Source: Rhodoblastus sp963804045 (GTDB lineage Bacteria > Pseudomonadota > Alphaproteobacteria > Rhizobiales > Beijerinckiaceae). Taken from it: 64,000 bases of DNA. The notes under the pieces were generated by a model. The model was not told where the DNA came from. It saw only the letters and a program-made list of their open reading frames with translations, and made no database searches. Numbering within the stretch: position 1 is the stretch's first letter; the number at the start of each line of letters is the position of its first letter. Of this stretch, positions 36,244 through 44,668 are shown piece after piece. Made by a program: the position numbers and the translations under genes. The stretch is from positions 65,239-129,238 of the forward strand of contig CAWDOR010000035.1 in NCBI GenBank assembly GCA_963804045.1. The letters run 5' to 3'.

Positions 36244-38094
36244 CTATCGCAAACTCCAGCTCGCCAGCGCATCGTCGAACAGCGGCTGGGTGAAACGCGG
36301 CAGGCGTTCGGGGTGGCGGATGCGCCGGCGATAGGCGATCCATTGGTTGTCGCGATGAAACAGCGGCACGGCGTAAAAGCCGGAGAGCAGCACGCGATCC
36401 AACGCCCGCGCGGCGGCGTTGAAATCGTCCTGGCCTTTCGCCGCCAGCAGCGCGGCGATCATGGCGTCGGCGGCCGGGTTCCTGACGCCGGCGAAATTAT
36501 AGGAGGCCTCGCGGTCGGCGGCTTCGGCGCTCCAGCGGTTGCGCTGCTCATTGCCCGGCGAGGCCGAGGCCTGCCACAGCGCGAAAGTCATGTCGTAATC
36601 GAAAGTCTGGCGGCGGCGCTGGAACTGCACCTCGTCCACCGCGCGCACCCGCGCCGTGACGCCGATGCGGCGCAATTGCCCGGCAAAGGTTAGCGCCAGC
36701 CGCTCCTGGTCGCGGCTGACCGTCATGATTTCAAAGTTCAATGCCGCGCCGTCGCGGCTGAGAACGCCGTCTTTCAAGCGCCAGCCGGCCTGCGCCGCCA
36801 GCGCCAGGGCGCGGCGCGCCATGGCGCGGTCGCGGCCCGAGCCGTCGGAGACTGGCGGCGCCCAGCGTCCTTCCATAATGTCCTCGCGCACGGCGCCGGG
36901 AAAAGGCGCGAGCAGGGCGCGCTCACGGGCGTCGGCGGGCCGTCCGGCGGCGGAAAGATCGGACTGGTCGAAATAGCTTTTGGTGCGGGTGAACAATCCG
37001 CCGAACAGATTGGCGTTGGTCCATTCGAAATCGAACATCGTCGCCAGGGCCTCGCGCAGGCGCGGATCGGCGAATATCTCCCTCCGGCAGTTGAAGGCCA
37101 GGGCGTCCATGCCCTTGGGGCCGCCGAGCGGCAGGGTTTCGACCGCGACCTCGCCGCCTTTCTGTCCGCGAAACGCATAGGCGGAGGCCCAGCGGTTCGG
37201 GTCGGTCTCCTCGCGATAATCGATCAATCCGGCCTTGAAAGCCTCGAACAGGCTGTTGTCGTCGCGGCTGTAGAGAATTTCGACCCGGTCGAAATTATAA
37301 AGACCGCGCATCGCCCGCCGATCGCGGCCCCAGTAATTGGGATCGCGGCGCAAGACCAGTTTTGCGCCGGGATCGACGGTCTCGACCACATAGGGGCCGG
37401 AGCCCAGCGGTTTGGCCAGGCCGTTTTCGGCGAAAACCGCCTCGGTCAGCGCATGGGCGGGCAAGACCGGCATCAACGCCAGAATCAGCGGCAATTCGCG
37501 GTCGTCGGCGCCAGTCAGATCGAAACGAATGGTGCGCGCGTCGGGCGTTTCGACGTTTTTCACCAGGGCATAGGCGGCGCGGGTCTGCGGCCGCCCCTTG
37601 GCTTTCAGCAAATCGAAGGAAAAGGCCACGTCGCGCGCCGTGATCGCGACGCCGTCGGAAAAATGCGCGGCTTTGTTCAGCCGAAAGGTCACGTAATCCC
37701 GGCCCTCGTCGGTCTCGACGCTTTCGGCGATCAGGCCGTAGAGCGAAAAGGGCTCGTCGAGATTGCGCGCCATCAGGCTTTCATAGACCGAGCCGATCAG
37801 CCCCATGGCGGTCGAGCCGGCGTTGACGCCATAGGGATTGAGATTGTCGAAGGCGCCGAGCGCCCCGAGCTTCAGCACGCCGCCTTTTTTCGCATTGGGA
37901 TCGGCATAGGGCAGCGCGGAAAAATCCGGGGGCAGGGCGGGGTCGCCATGCATGGCCAGACCGTGAGTGATCGAGCCATGAGTGATCGAGCCTTGGACAA
38001 TTCGCCCTTCGTCCGGATCGGCGGCGGCAGGGCGCCACAGGCCGCAAAGCAGCGCGAAAAGACAGGGAAGAATCGCGCGGCGAAGCTGCGGCAT
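36244..38094 (-). CDS. Extracellular solute-binding protein family 5 (YejA-like peptide binder)
   Basis: 616 residues, with a signal peptide (PCLFALLCGLWRPAAA) and the family-5 pattern: KKGGVLKLGALGAFDNLNPY, NLDEPFSLYGLIAESVETD and a C-terminal YDMTFALWQASASPGNEQRN segment typical of YejA and microcin-C-type binders. It would deliver peptides to an oligopeptide ABC transporter; no permease or ATPase of that type is nearby. An insert just after the signal peptide repeats GSITH twice (DNA repeat near 37966-37995). Confidence 0.93.
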   Translation of the reverse strand: MPQLRRAILPCLFALLCGLWRPAAADPDEGRIVQGSITHGSITHGLAMHGDPALPPDFSALPYADPNAKKGGVLKLGALGAFDNLNPYGVNAGSTAMGLIGSVYESLMARNLDEPFSLYGLIAESVETDEGRDYVTFRLNKAAHFSDGVAITARDVAFSFDLLKAKGRPQTRAAYALVKNVETPDARTIRFDLTGADDRELPLILALMPVLPAHALTEAVFAENGLAKPLGSGPYVVETVDPGAKLVLRRDPNYWGRDRRAMRGLYNFDRVEILYSRDDNSLFEAFKAGLIDYREETDPNRWASAYAFRGQKGGEVAVETLPLGGPKGMDALAFNCRREIFADPRLREALATMFDFEWTNANLFGGLFTRTKSYFDQSDLSAAGRPADARERALLAPFPGAVREDIMEGRWAPPVSDGSGRDRAMARRALALAAQAGWRLKDGVLSRDGAALNFEIMTVSRDQERLALTFAGQLRRIGVTARVRAVDEVQFQRRRQTFDYDMTFALWQASASPGNEQRNRWSAEAADREASYNFAGVRNPAADAMIAALLAAKGQDDFNAAARALDRVLLSGFYAVPLFHRDNQWIAYRRRIRHPERLPRFTQPLFDDALASWSLR

Positions 38095-38319
38095 GGCGGC
38101 ATTTTAGGCGAGGCGGCGGCCCAAAGCCAGAAATTCGCGCCAAATTCGTTCAACCGTCAAATTGGCCGCTGGAAAAACTTCCGGGAAGGCGATATGAAAG
38201 CGCCGTCAATTTATCGCCTCATTTCGGGGCGAAGAGCGCGCAACTTCGCTCGCGGAACGCTGAATCGGGTTGAAGCCCGGGCGGTCGGGCGGACCAAGGC
38301 TCAGTTGAAAGGAATTCGG

Positions 38320-39079
38320 ATGTCCATGTCTTCGTCCCGCATTGGGTCTTCGTCCCGTTTTGGGCTCGCTCTGGTTGCCGGCGCTCTGGCTTTCGGCGTC
38401 CTCCCGGCTCTCGCCCAGCAGCAGCCGGCGGCGCCGGCGCAAGGGGCTCCCCAGGCCGGCCAGCAGGGCGCGCCGCAGGGACCGATGAAGGTCGACCTGA
38501 CGCCGTCGCAGCCGAATTGGACCAAGGTCTGCGGCAAGGATCAGGCGACTCAGAAGGAAATCTGCTACACCACCCGCGACTTCGGCGCGCAGAAGGATCA
38601 GCCGCCGGTTTTGGCTCTGGCCGTCTATGACGTGAAGGGCGAAGAGGTCAAAATCGTCCGCTTCCTGATGCCGGTCGGCCTGATGCTGCGCCCCGGCTTC
38701 CGCTTCGCCGTGGACAAGGGGCCGGTCGCCGAGGGCGCCTATGAAATTTGCTTCCCCAACGGCTGTTTCGCCGAGGCCAAGGTGAAGAAGGATGTCATCG
38801 AAGCCGCCAAGAAGGGAACCAATATGGCGGTTTCCGTGAAAAATCAGGCGAATTCGGAAGTGGTGTTCAATCTGCCGCTGGCCGGTTTCGGCGCCGCTTT
38901 CGACGGCCCGGCGATCGATCCCAAGATTTCTGGAAGAGCAGCAGAAGAAGCTCGCCGCCGAATTGCAGAAGCGCGCCGAGGAAGAACGCCAGAAGATCCA
39001 GGGGCAGCAGCCCGCCGCCCCCGCCGCCCCGGCTGCTCCTGCTGCTCCTGCCGTTCCCGCGGCGCCGACTGGCAAGTAA
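38320..39079 (+). CDS. Invasion-associated locus B (IalB) family protein, frameshifted near the 3' end (38925-38930)
   Basis: Start ATG at 38320 (AAAGGAA upstream). A signal peptide ends in PALAQQQ. The IalB domain follows a Gln/Pro/Ala-rich linker: WTKVCGKDQATQKEICYTT, FLMPVGLMLRPGFRFAVDKG, ICFPNGCFAEAKV. After IDPK the frame breaks. Removing one T from GATTTC at 38925-38930 continues the normal C-terminus (LEEQQKKLAAELQKRAEEE, then an Ala/Pro tail ending PTGK) to the TAA at 39077. IalB-like proteins are exported and, in Bartonella, linked to host-cell invasion; in free-living Rhizobiales the role is unknown. Confidence 0.88.
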
Positions 39080-39136
39080 TCTCCCGGAAAAGCCGCCGGC
39101 CCCCCAAAGCTCCGGCGCGGCCGATCCAGACAGCGA

Positions 39137-39162
39137 CGCGCGGCGAAAGCCGCGCGTTTTTT
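39137..39162 (+). terminator. Intrinsic terminator of the IalB gene
   Basis: CGCGCGGC-GAAA-GCCGCGCG hairpin with a perfect 8-base stem, followed by six T residues. Confidence 0.92.
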
Positions 39163-39184
39163 GCGTCCGCCACCGGCCACAGGC

Positions 39185-39221
39185 AAAAAAAATCGGCCCG
39201 GGCGGGTCGCGCCGGGCCGAT
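39185..39221 (-). terminator. Intrinsic terminator of bamE
   Basis: On the minus strand, ATCGGCCCGG pairs with CCGGGCCGAT and is followed by eight T residues, 22 bases past the bamE stop. It faces the IalB terminator, giving a clean convergent boundary. Confidence 0.9.
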
Positions 39222-39242
39222 GGGCTGCAAAGCTCGAAAGCC

Positions 39243-39731
39243 TTAGAACATTTTGTATTTCAGCCCGGAGACCTGTTTCATCAGACTGGCGATCAGGCGG
39301 CTTTCGCCACCGATCGTGACGGTCTGGCGCGTGCTGAAATCGACGATGCGGCCATCGTCCATGCCGTAATTGGCGACGCGGGTCAGGCGCTTGGCCTTGT
39401 CGAAATAAACGGCGTAAACATGCTGGTCAGTGACCCGCGCCGGCATGGCGGGCAGCGGCTGCTCGACCTTCTGGCTGATGTAATACCAGGCGTCGCCGCC
39501 AATGGTCGAGGTTGTGGTCGGCGATCCCAAAATCGACAGAACCTGTTCCGCCGGGGCGCCGATCTTGACCTGTGACAGGGTCTGCTCGTCGAACACATAG
39601 CCGCGCGTGATCGTCCCGTTTTCCAGGGTCGAGCAGCCGCCGAGGCCGGCGAGCCCCAGAAAGGCGGAAAGGGCCAGCGCGCGTCCGCGCCGCGTCCGCG
39701 TTCCGCAAAACTTGTCATTCCTCGGCCGCAT
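39243..39731 (-). CDS. bamE: Outer-membrane assembly lipoprotein BamE (SmpA/OmlA)
   Basis: 162 residues from the ATG at 39731. The lipoprotein signal peptide ends in the lipobox LGGC with acylated Cys33. The SmpA/OmlA domain includes TRGYVFDEQTLSQVKIGAPA, the VLSILGSPTTTST turn typical of BamE, and a C-terminal part predicted to contact the BAM complex. It helps the BAM machinery insert outer-membrane proteins such as the porins further right. It is divergent from the cytochrome-bc1 chaperone gene, as in many Rhizobiales. Confidence 0.93.
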   Translation of the reverse strand: MRPRNDKFCGTRTRRGRALALSAFLGLAGLGGCSTLENGTITRGYVFDEQTLSQVKIGAPAEQVLSILGSPTTTSTIGGDAWYYISQKVEQPLPAMPARVTDQHVYAVYFDKAKRLTRVANYGMDDGRIVDFSTRQTVTIGGESRLIASLMKQVSGLKYKMF

Positions 39732-39899
39732 TCCTGACTTCTCCGACGATGATGAGGCGATTTTACCCTTGCGCGAAAGCGCACACACGCCTAACCCCCA
39801 GTGAAGGCAAAAGCAAGGCGGGTCCATGCGGCTTTCGCGTCGGCGGCGGCGCTTTTCGCCGGCGGCGGGACATTGAGGGCAAAGAGCAATGGGTTTGGC

Positions 39900-40418
39900 A
39901 TGATCTTCGGCCTGTTTCGCAAAACACCGTTCAAGACCGAGGCGAGGGCCCTGCTCGGCGCGGTGACCGCGCAATCGCGCCTGCCGGCGTTTTTCCTGCC
40001 GCCCTATGGCGCGCCGGACACATTGGTCGGCCGTTTCGAGGTGGTGACCCTCAACGCCGGGCTGGCGCTGACCCGACTCGCCGCCGCCGAACCGCCCGGT
40101 CCGGACTTGGCCCAGGCCCTGTCCAACGCCCTGTTCTCCCATTTCGACGACGCCTTGCGGCAGATCGGCATATCCGACGTCGGCGTGCCCAAGAAAATGA
40201 ACAAGCTCGCCGGCGCCTTTTTGGGACGCGGCGCGGCTTACGCCCAGGCCGAGGCGGCGGGCGAGGCCGAACTGGCCCAGGCCTTGGCGCGCAATATATT
40301 GGGCGGGGCGGGGGACGGCGGCGCTTTCGCCGATTATTACCGCCGCGCGCGGGCGCAACTGGCGGCGACGCCGCTGGAAACATATTTACACGGCGAAGCG
40401 CCTTTTCCGGCGCCCTGA
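39900..40418 (+). CDS. Ubiquinol-cytochrome c chaperone family protein (CBP3-like)
   Basis: 172 residues from the ATG at 39900. Conserved CBP3-type segments are present: GAVTAQSRLPAFFLPPYGAP, LSNALFSHFDDALRQIGISD, VGVPKKMNKLAGAFLGR. The eukaryotic homologue assists assembly of the cytochrome bc1 complex. The gene sits 16 bases before the DUF177 gene, an arrangement conserved in Rhizobiales next to plsX/fabH. Confidence 0.9.
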   Translation: MIFGLFRKTPFKTEARALLGAVTAQSRLPAFFLPPYGAPDTLVGRFEVVTLNAGLALTRLAAAEPPGPDLAQALSNALFSHFDDALRQIGISDVGVPKKMNKLAGAFLGRGAAYAQAEAAGEAELAQALARNILGGAGDGGAFADYYRRARAQLAATPLETYLHGEAPFPAP

Positions 40419-40434
40419 TCGAGACGAGGCCCTG

Positions 40435-41008
40435 ATGACCACCGAGACCAATGGCGACACGCCGCTTTTTTCCCGCCCCATCGTCGTGGACAGCGTCAGC
40501 GAAGCCGGCGCCACCCTGCGTCTGGCCGCCAGCCCCGAGGAATGCGCCGCTTTGGCGGAACTCGACGGCGTCGTCGCCCTGCGCGACGTGATCGTCGAAG
40601 CGCAATTGAAGCGCCGGGGGCGCGAGGGGCTGTCGGTCAAGGGCCGGGTGAGCGCGATCGTCACCCAGCTCTGCGTGGTGACGTTGGAGCCTTTCGAGGC
40701 CCCGGTCGATGAAAGCTTCGAGGTCGCCTTCGCGCCCCAGGCCGAGGCCGAGGCGGCCTACGCCAAGGCCATGGCCGAGATCGAGGCGGCGCTCGACAAG
40801 GCCCGCGCCCTGGCCGAACAGCCAGAATCCGCCGGACCCGATCCTCGACGGCAAGGTCGATCTGGGCGCGCTGGCCAGCGAATTCCTGGCTCTGGGTCTC
40901 GATCCGCATCCGCGCAAGCCGGGCGCGCAATTCGCCGAAGTCAGCGAGGACGCGGACGAAGCCAAGCCGTCGCCCTTCGCCGCCTTGGCGCGATTGAAGA
41001 AGGACTGA
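40435..41008 (+). CDS. DUF177 (YceD) family protein, frameshifted near 40822-40830
   Basis: The first frame (from ATG 40435) gives the DUF177 core: FSRPIVVDSVSEAGATLRLA, GRVSAIVTQLCVVTLEPFEA and PVDESFEVAF. After ALAEQP the frame breaks. The second frame picks up PPDPILDGKVDLGALASEFL and ends FAALARLKKD, the conserved C-terminus, at 41008. One extra base around the GAATC at 40825-40829 explains it. YceD proteins affect rRNA processing and are co-transcribed with rpmF or plsX. Full length would be about 190 residues. Confidence 0.87.
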
Positions 41009-41154
41009 CTCCCTGTCTTTTAAGGATTCGGAAGAAAGAGCCGGAGGGATGATCGCCTTCCGCACGCTTTGGGCTTGCCAACGCCCGCGCAAAAGCTATT
41101 GTCGCGCGCCCATCGGCGCGGCCGGCGGACGAAGAAAAGGATCGGGACTAAGGG

Positions 41155-42288
41155 ATGGTTGAGCCTGTGCGGATCGCGCTCGACGCCATGGGCGGCGATT
41201 TCGGCCCATCGGTGGTCATTCCGGGCGCGGCGCAATTTCTGGAACGCAAGCCGGATTCCACTTTCATCATTTTTGGCGACAGGGACAAGATCGCCCCCTA
41301 TCTCGCCCAGGCGCCGAAACTGGCGGCGGCGAGCCGGGTGGTCCATACCGATGTCGCCGTGGGCATGGCCGACAAGCCGAGCCAGGCGCTGCGCGCCGGA
41401 CGGCGAGTGTCGTCGATGTGGATGGCGATCGAGGCGGTGAAGAGCGGGGAGGCCGATTGCGCGGTTTCCGCCGGCAATACCGGCGCGCTCATGGCCATGT
41501 CCAAGGTCTGCCTGCGCACCATGGCGCAAATCGAGCGCCCGGCGCTGGCCGCGATCTGGCCAACGCTGCGCGATCGCTCGATCGTGCTCGACGTCGGCGC
41601 CACCATAGGCGCCGACGCCCAGCAATATGTCGATCTCGCCATGATGGGCGCGGCCATGGCGCGCGCGCTGTTCAATCTCGAGCGGCCCACCGTCGGCCTG
41701 CTCAATGTCGGCACCGAAGAGGTCAAGGGCATAGAGGAGGTCAAGGCCGCCTCGCGCCTGCTGCAGGACATCAATTCGCCCCTGCTCGACTATCGCGGCT
41801 TCGTCGAGGGCGACGATATAGGCCGGGGCACGGTCGATGTGGTGGTGACCGAAGGCTTTACCGGCAATATCGCGTTGAAGACCGCCGAGGGCACGGCGCG
41901 ACAGATCGCCTCCTATCTGCGTCAGGGCCTGTCGAAAAACTGGGTCAACAAGATCGGGGCCTTCATCGCCCGTTCGGCTTTTGTCGAACTCAAGGCTAAA
42001 TTGTCGCCGCGCGAGGTCAGCGGCGCCGTGCTGCTCGGCCTCGACGGCGTGGTCATCAAGGGCCATGGCGGCATTGACGCCGACGGCCTTTCCGGGGCGA
42101 TCGAAATCGGCCACGGCATGGTGCGCCACGGGCTGCTGGAAAAAATTCGCGACATGATGCTGCTGGCGGAAGAACACGCAGCCCTGCGCGCGACCAATGA
42201 AAGCGCGGCGGCGCGCGCGGCCCAACAGCCTGCGGCGGCGCGCGCCGCCGAGGGGGCCGCGGCGCAACCCGAAGAAACAGGACATTGA
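41155..42288 (+). CDS. plsX: Phosphate acyltransferase PlsX
   Basis: 377 residues. It converts acyl-ACP to acyl-phosphate, the first step of phospholipid synthesis via PlsY. The N-terminus (IALDAMGGDFGPSVVIPGA), the AVSAGNTGALMAMSK segment, LDVGATIGADAQQYVDLAMM and TEGFTGNIALKTAEGTARQI are highly conserved. The last 35 residues form a low-complexity Ala/Arg/Gln tail not needed for the fold. It leads directly into fabH, with only one base between plsX's stop and the fabH GTG. Confidence 0.97.
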   Translation: MVEPVRIALDAMGGDFGPSVVIPGAAQFLERKPDSTFIIFGDRDKIAPYLAQAPKLAAASRVVHTDVAVGMADKPSQALRAGRRVSSMWMAIEAVKSGEADCAVSAGNTGALMAMSKVCLRTMAQIERPALAAIWPTLRDRSIVLDVGATIGADAQQYVDLAMMGAAMARALFNLERPTVGLLNVGTEEVKGIEEVKAASRLLQDINSPLLDYRGFVEGDDIGRGTVDVVVTEGFTGNIALKTAEGTARQIASYLRQGLSKNWVNKIGAFIARSAFVELKAKLSPREVSGAVLLGLDGVVIKGHGGIDADGLSGAIEIGHGMVRHGLLEKIRDMMLLAEEHAALRATNESAAARAAQQPAAARAAEGAAAQPEETGH

Positions 42289-42289
42289 T

Positions 42290-43276
42290 GTGAGCGGGGA
42301 AAACAAAGGGTTGCGCGCGGTGGTCAAGGGCGTCGGTTCGGCCCTGCCGAAGCTGTGCGTGACCAACAAGGATCTGGAGGCCAAGGTCGAAACCAGCGAC
42401 GACTGGATCGTGCAGCGCACCGGCATCAGGCAGCGCTATATCGCCGGCGAAGGCGAGACCACCTCCACGCTCGGCCTGGCGGCGGCCCGCGCCGCCCTCG
42501 ACAAGGCCGGCCTGACTGCCGACGATATCGACCTGATCGTCGTCGCCACCTCAACTCCAGATTACACGTTTCCATCCGTCGCCACCCAGATTCAGGCGGG
42601 GCTAGGCCTGACAAAGGGCGTGGCCTTCGATCTTCAGGCGGTCTGCGCCGGCTTTGTCTTCGCCGTCGCCACGGCGGAAAAGTTTTTAGCCTCCGGTTCG
42701 CATAAAAGGGCGCTGGTGATCGGCGCCGAGACCTTTTCGCGCATTCTCGACTGGCAGGACCGCACCACCTGCGTGCTGTTTGGCGACGGCGCCGGCGCGA
42801 TCGTGCTTGTCGCTGAAGAAACCAGCGGCGAAAAGCCGCAGGGCGTGCTGACCACGCAATTGCGCAGCGACGGACGCCATCGCGCCAAGCTTTATGTCGA
42901 TGGCGGCCCCTCCTCGACCGGGACGGTCGGCCATTTGCGCATGGAAGGCAAGGAAGTGTTCCGCTTCGCCGTGGGCCAGGTGACGGACGTTATGGCCGAA
43001 GCTTTCACCGCCGCTGGCTTGAGCGCCGCCGATCTCGACTGGTTTGTCCCGCATCAGGCCAATCGCCGGATCATCGACGCTTCCGCGCAGAAATTCGGCA
43101 TCCCCCCTGGAAAAGTGGTCACCACCGTGCAGGATCACGGCAATACGTCCGCGGCCTCGATTCCGCTGGCGCTCGCGGTGGCTTGCGACGACGGACGAAT
43201 CAAGCCGGGCGATCTGGTGATGATCGAAGCCATTGGCGGCGGATTTACTTGGGGCTCCGCGCTGATTCGCTGGTAA
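42290..43276 (+). CDS. fabH: 3-oxoacyl-ACP synthase III
   Basis: 328 residues from GTG at 42290; the gene overlaps plsX's end region almost directly and is translationally coupled. Catalytic residues are visible: Cys119 in QAVCAGFVF, the His in WFVPHQANRRI and the Asn in HGNTSAAS. It condenses acetyl-CoA with malonyl-ACP to start fatty-acid synthesis. A later TTG start (LRAVVKG) is possible but less likely. Confidence 0.96.
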   Translation: MSGENKGLRAVVKGVGSALPKLCVTNKDLEAKVETSDDWIVQRTGIRQRYIAGEGETTSTLGLAAARAALDKAGLTADDIDLIVVATSTPDYTFPSVATQIQAGLGLTKGVAFDLQAVCAGFVFAVATAEKFLASGSHKRALVIGAETFSRILDWQDRTTCVLFGDGAGAIVLVAEETSGEKPQGVLTTQLRSDGRHRAKLYVDGGPSSTGTVGHLRMEGKEVFRFAVGQVTDVMAEAFTAAGLSAADLDWFVPHQANRRIIDASAQKFGIPPGKVVTTVQDHGNTSAASIPLALAVACDDGRIKPGDLVMIEAIGGGFTWGSALIRW

Positions 43277-43509
43277 TACCCGGCGCGGGTGGAAATTTTG
43301 CTTCAAAATCAGTTCAAACTGTTGGCTAGTCAGGGTTTTTCGACTTGACCATCGCCTCCGCACGTCGTAAGTTGCGAGTCGGTCGCGGATCGCCATTGGC
43401 CTTTTGCAAAATCCGGGACCGCTAGGCTTTGTCGCCTGTTGCGACGTGAGAGGGGATTTCCTGAGCGTCGCATCGCCATTGGGTCAATTCATTCAAAAAG
43501 GTGGGGTCA

Positions 43510-43878
43510 ATGTCCGCCAGTTCGCTTTCAGTCGATTCTTCTCATGCCTCGCTTCACGCCGGCGCCGATGGCGCGGCGGACGATAAGCGCACGATCACCC
43601 GATCCGATCTCGCCGAGGCGATTTTTCGCCGCATCGGCCTGTCGCGGATGGAATCGGCGCAATTGGTGGAAATGGTGATCGACGAGATCAGCGCCGCCGT
43701 GGCGCGCGGCGAGAATGTCAAGCTGTCGAGCTTCGGCACGTTTTTGCAGCGCTCGAAGCGCGAGCGCGTGGGGCGCAATCCCAAGACCGGCGTCGAGGCG
43801 AAAATCACGCCGCGCAAGGTTCTGGTGTTCCGCGCCTCCCATATCATGCGCGCGCGGATGAACGGCCAGGAGGGCTGA
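43510..43878 (+). CDS. ihfA: Integration host factor alpha subunit
   Basis: 122 residues from the ATG at 43510 (GGTGGGG upstream). After a 22-residue N-terminal extension comes the HU/IHF fold: TITRSDLAEAIFRRIGLSRM, VEMVIDEISAAVARGENVKL, SSFGTFLQRSKRERVGRNPK and the DNA-intercalating arm TGVEAKITPRKVLVFRAS. It binds and bends DNA with IHF-beta, which is not in this window. The order plsX-fabH-ihfA-merR is standard for Rhizobiales. Confidence 0.95.
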   Translation: MSASSLSVDSSHASLHAGADGAADDKRTITRSDLAEAIFRRIGLSRMESAQLVEMVIDEISAAVARGENVKLSSFGTFLQRSKRERVGRNPKTGVEAKITPRKVLVFRASHIMRARMNGQEG

Positions 43879-43977
43879 TCCGCGGCGAATTTCTCTGGAC
43901 AAGCGGCGGATTAAGCTGAAAATTCCGATCCCGTCCCAGGCCGCCGCCGAAAGGCGGGAGAGGCGGAGCGCGAAAAA

Positions 43978-44445
43978 ATGGAAAAAACGGTGGAGGCCTT
44001 CCGCACCATTGGCGAAGTGGCCGATGAACTGGACCTGCCGCAGCATGTGCTGCGATTCTGGGAGACCAAATTCACCCAGATCCGTCCGGTGAAACGCGCC
44101 GGCGGCCGGCGCTATTACCGGCCGGACGACATCAGGCTGGTCGCGGCGATTCGCGTGCTGCTCTACAGCGAAGGCTATACGATCAAGGGCGTGCAGCGCA
44201 TCCTGAAGGAACAGGGCGTGCGCGCTGTGATCGACGCGTCCGCGGCCGGCCGTTCGGCGGCGCCGGCCTCCGTCCTTGCGCCCACAAGTGTTGCGCCCAC
44301 AGGTGTCGCGCCCGCCGGCGCGACCCTCGCGGCTGCGGCCGCGCCGCCGGCCAGGCCGGCGGAGGGGGGCTTTTCGCCGGAAAATCGCCACCGGCTGGAG
44401 GCGGTTCTCGCCGAATTGACGGAATGCGCCCGTTTGCTGGCGTGA
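43978..44445 (+). CDS. MerR-family transcriptional regulator
   Basis: 155 residues. The N-terminal MerR HTH is clear (TIGEVADELDLPQHVLRFWE, the wing KRAGGRRYYRPDD, and IRVLLYSEGYTIKGVQRIL). The C-terminal part is a low-complexity Ala/Pro/Thr linker followed by a short helix, with no cysteines for metal sensing. This is the MerR gene that regularly follows ihfA in Rhizobiales. Its effector and targets are unknown. Confidence 0.92.
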   Translation: MEKTVEAFRTIGEVADELDLPQHVLRFWETKFTQIRPVKRAGGRRYYRPDDIRLVAAIRVLLYSEGYTIKGVQRILKEQGVRAVIDASAAGRSAAPASVLAPTSVAPTGVAPAGATLAAAAAPPARPAEGGFSPENRHRLEAVLAELTECARLLA

Positions 44446-44510
44446 TCTTGCGACTTTTTTGCGTCGGGCGCGTTGCCAGCGCGAAAAGGCTTCTCTATAA
44501 GGCGGGCAGT

Positions 44511-44588
44511 CGGAGTGTAGCGCAGCCCGGTTAGCGCACTAGTCTGGGGGACTAGGGGTCGTGGGTTCGAATCCCGCCACTCCGACCA
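44511..44588 (+). tRNA. tRNA-Pro (anticodon GGG)
   Basis: The acceptor arms CGGAGTG and CACTCCG pair perfectly and the CCA end is encoded. The D arm, the anticodon arm (CTAGT, loop CTGGGGG, ACTAG, giving anticodon GGG) and the T arm (GTGGGTTCGAATCCCGC) all fold. It reads CCC proline codons. The tRNA-Pro after ihfA and merR is a common arrangement in Rhizobiales. Confidence 0.97.
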
Positions 44589-44668
44589 TTTCACCACTTA
44601 TTGTCGATGAATTGTTTTCCCGCTCGGTTTTCGGCGGGCTTGGACGCTGACCGGCGCGCCGCCTTTCC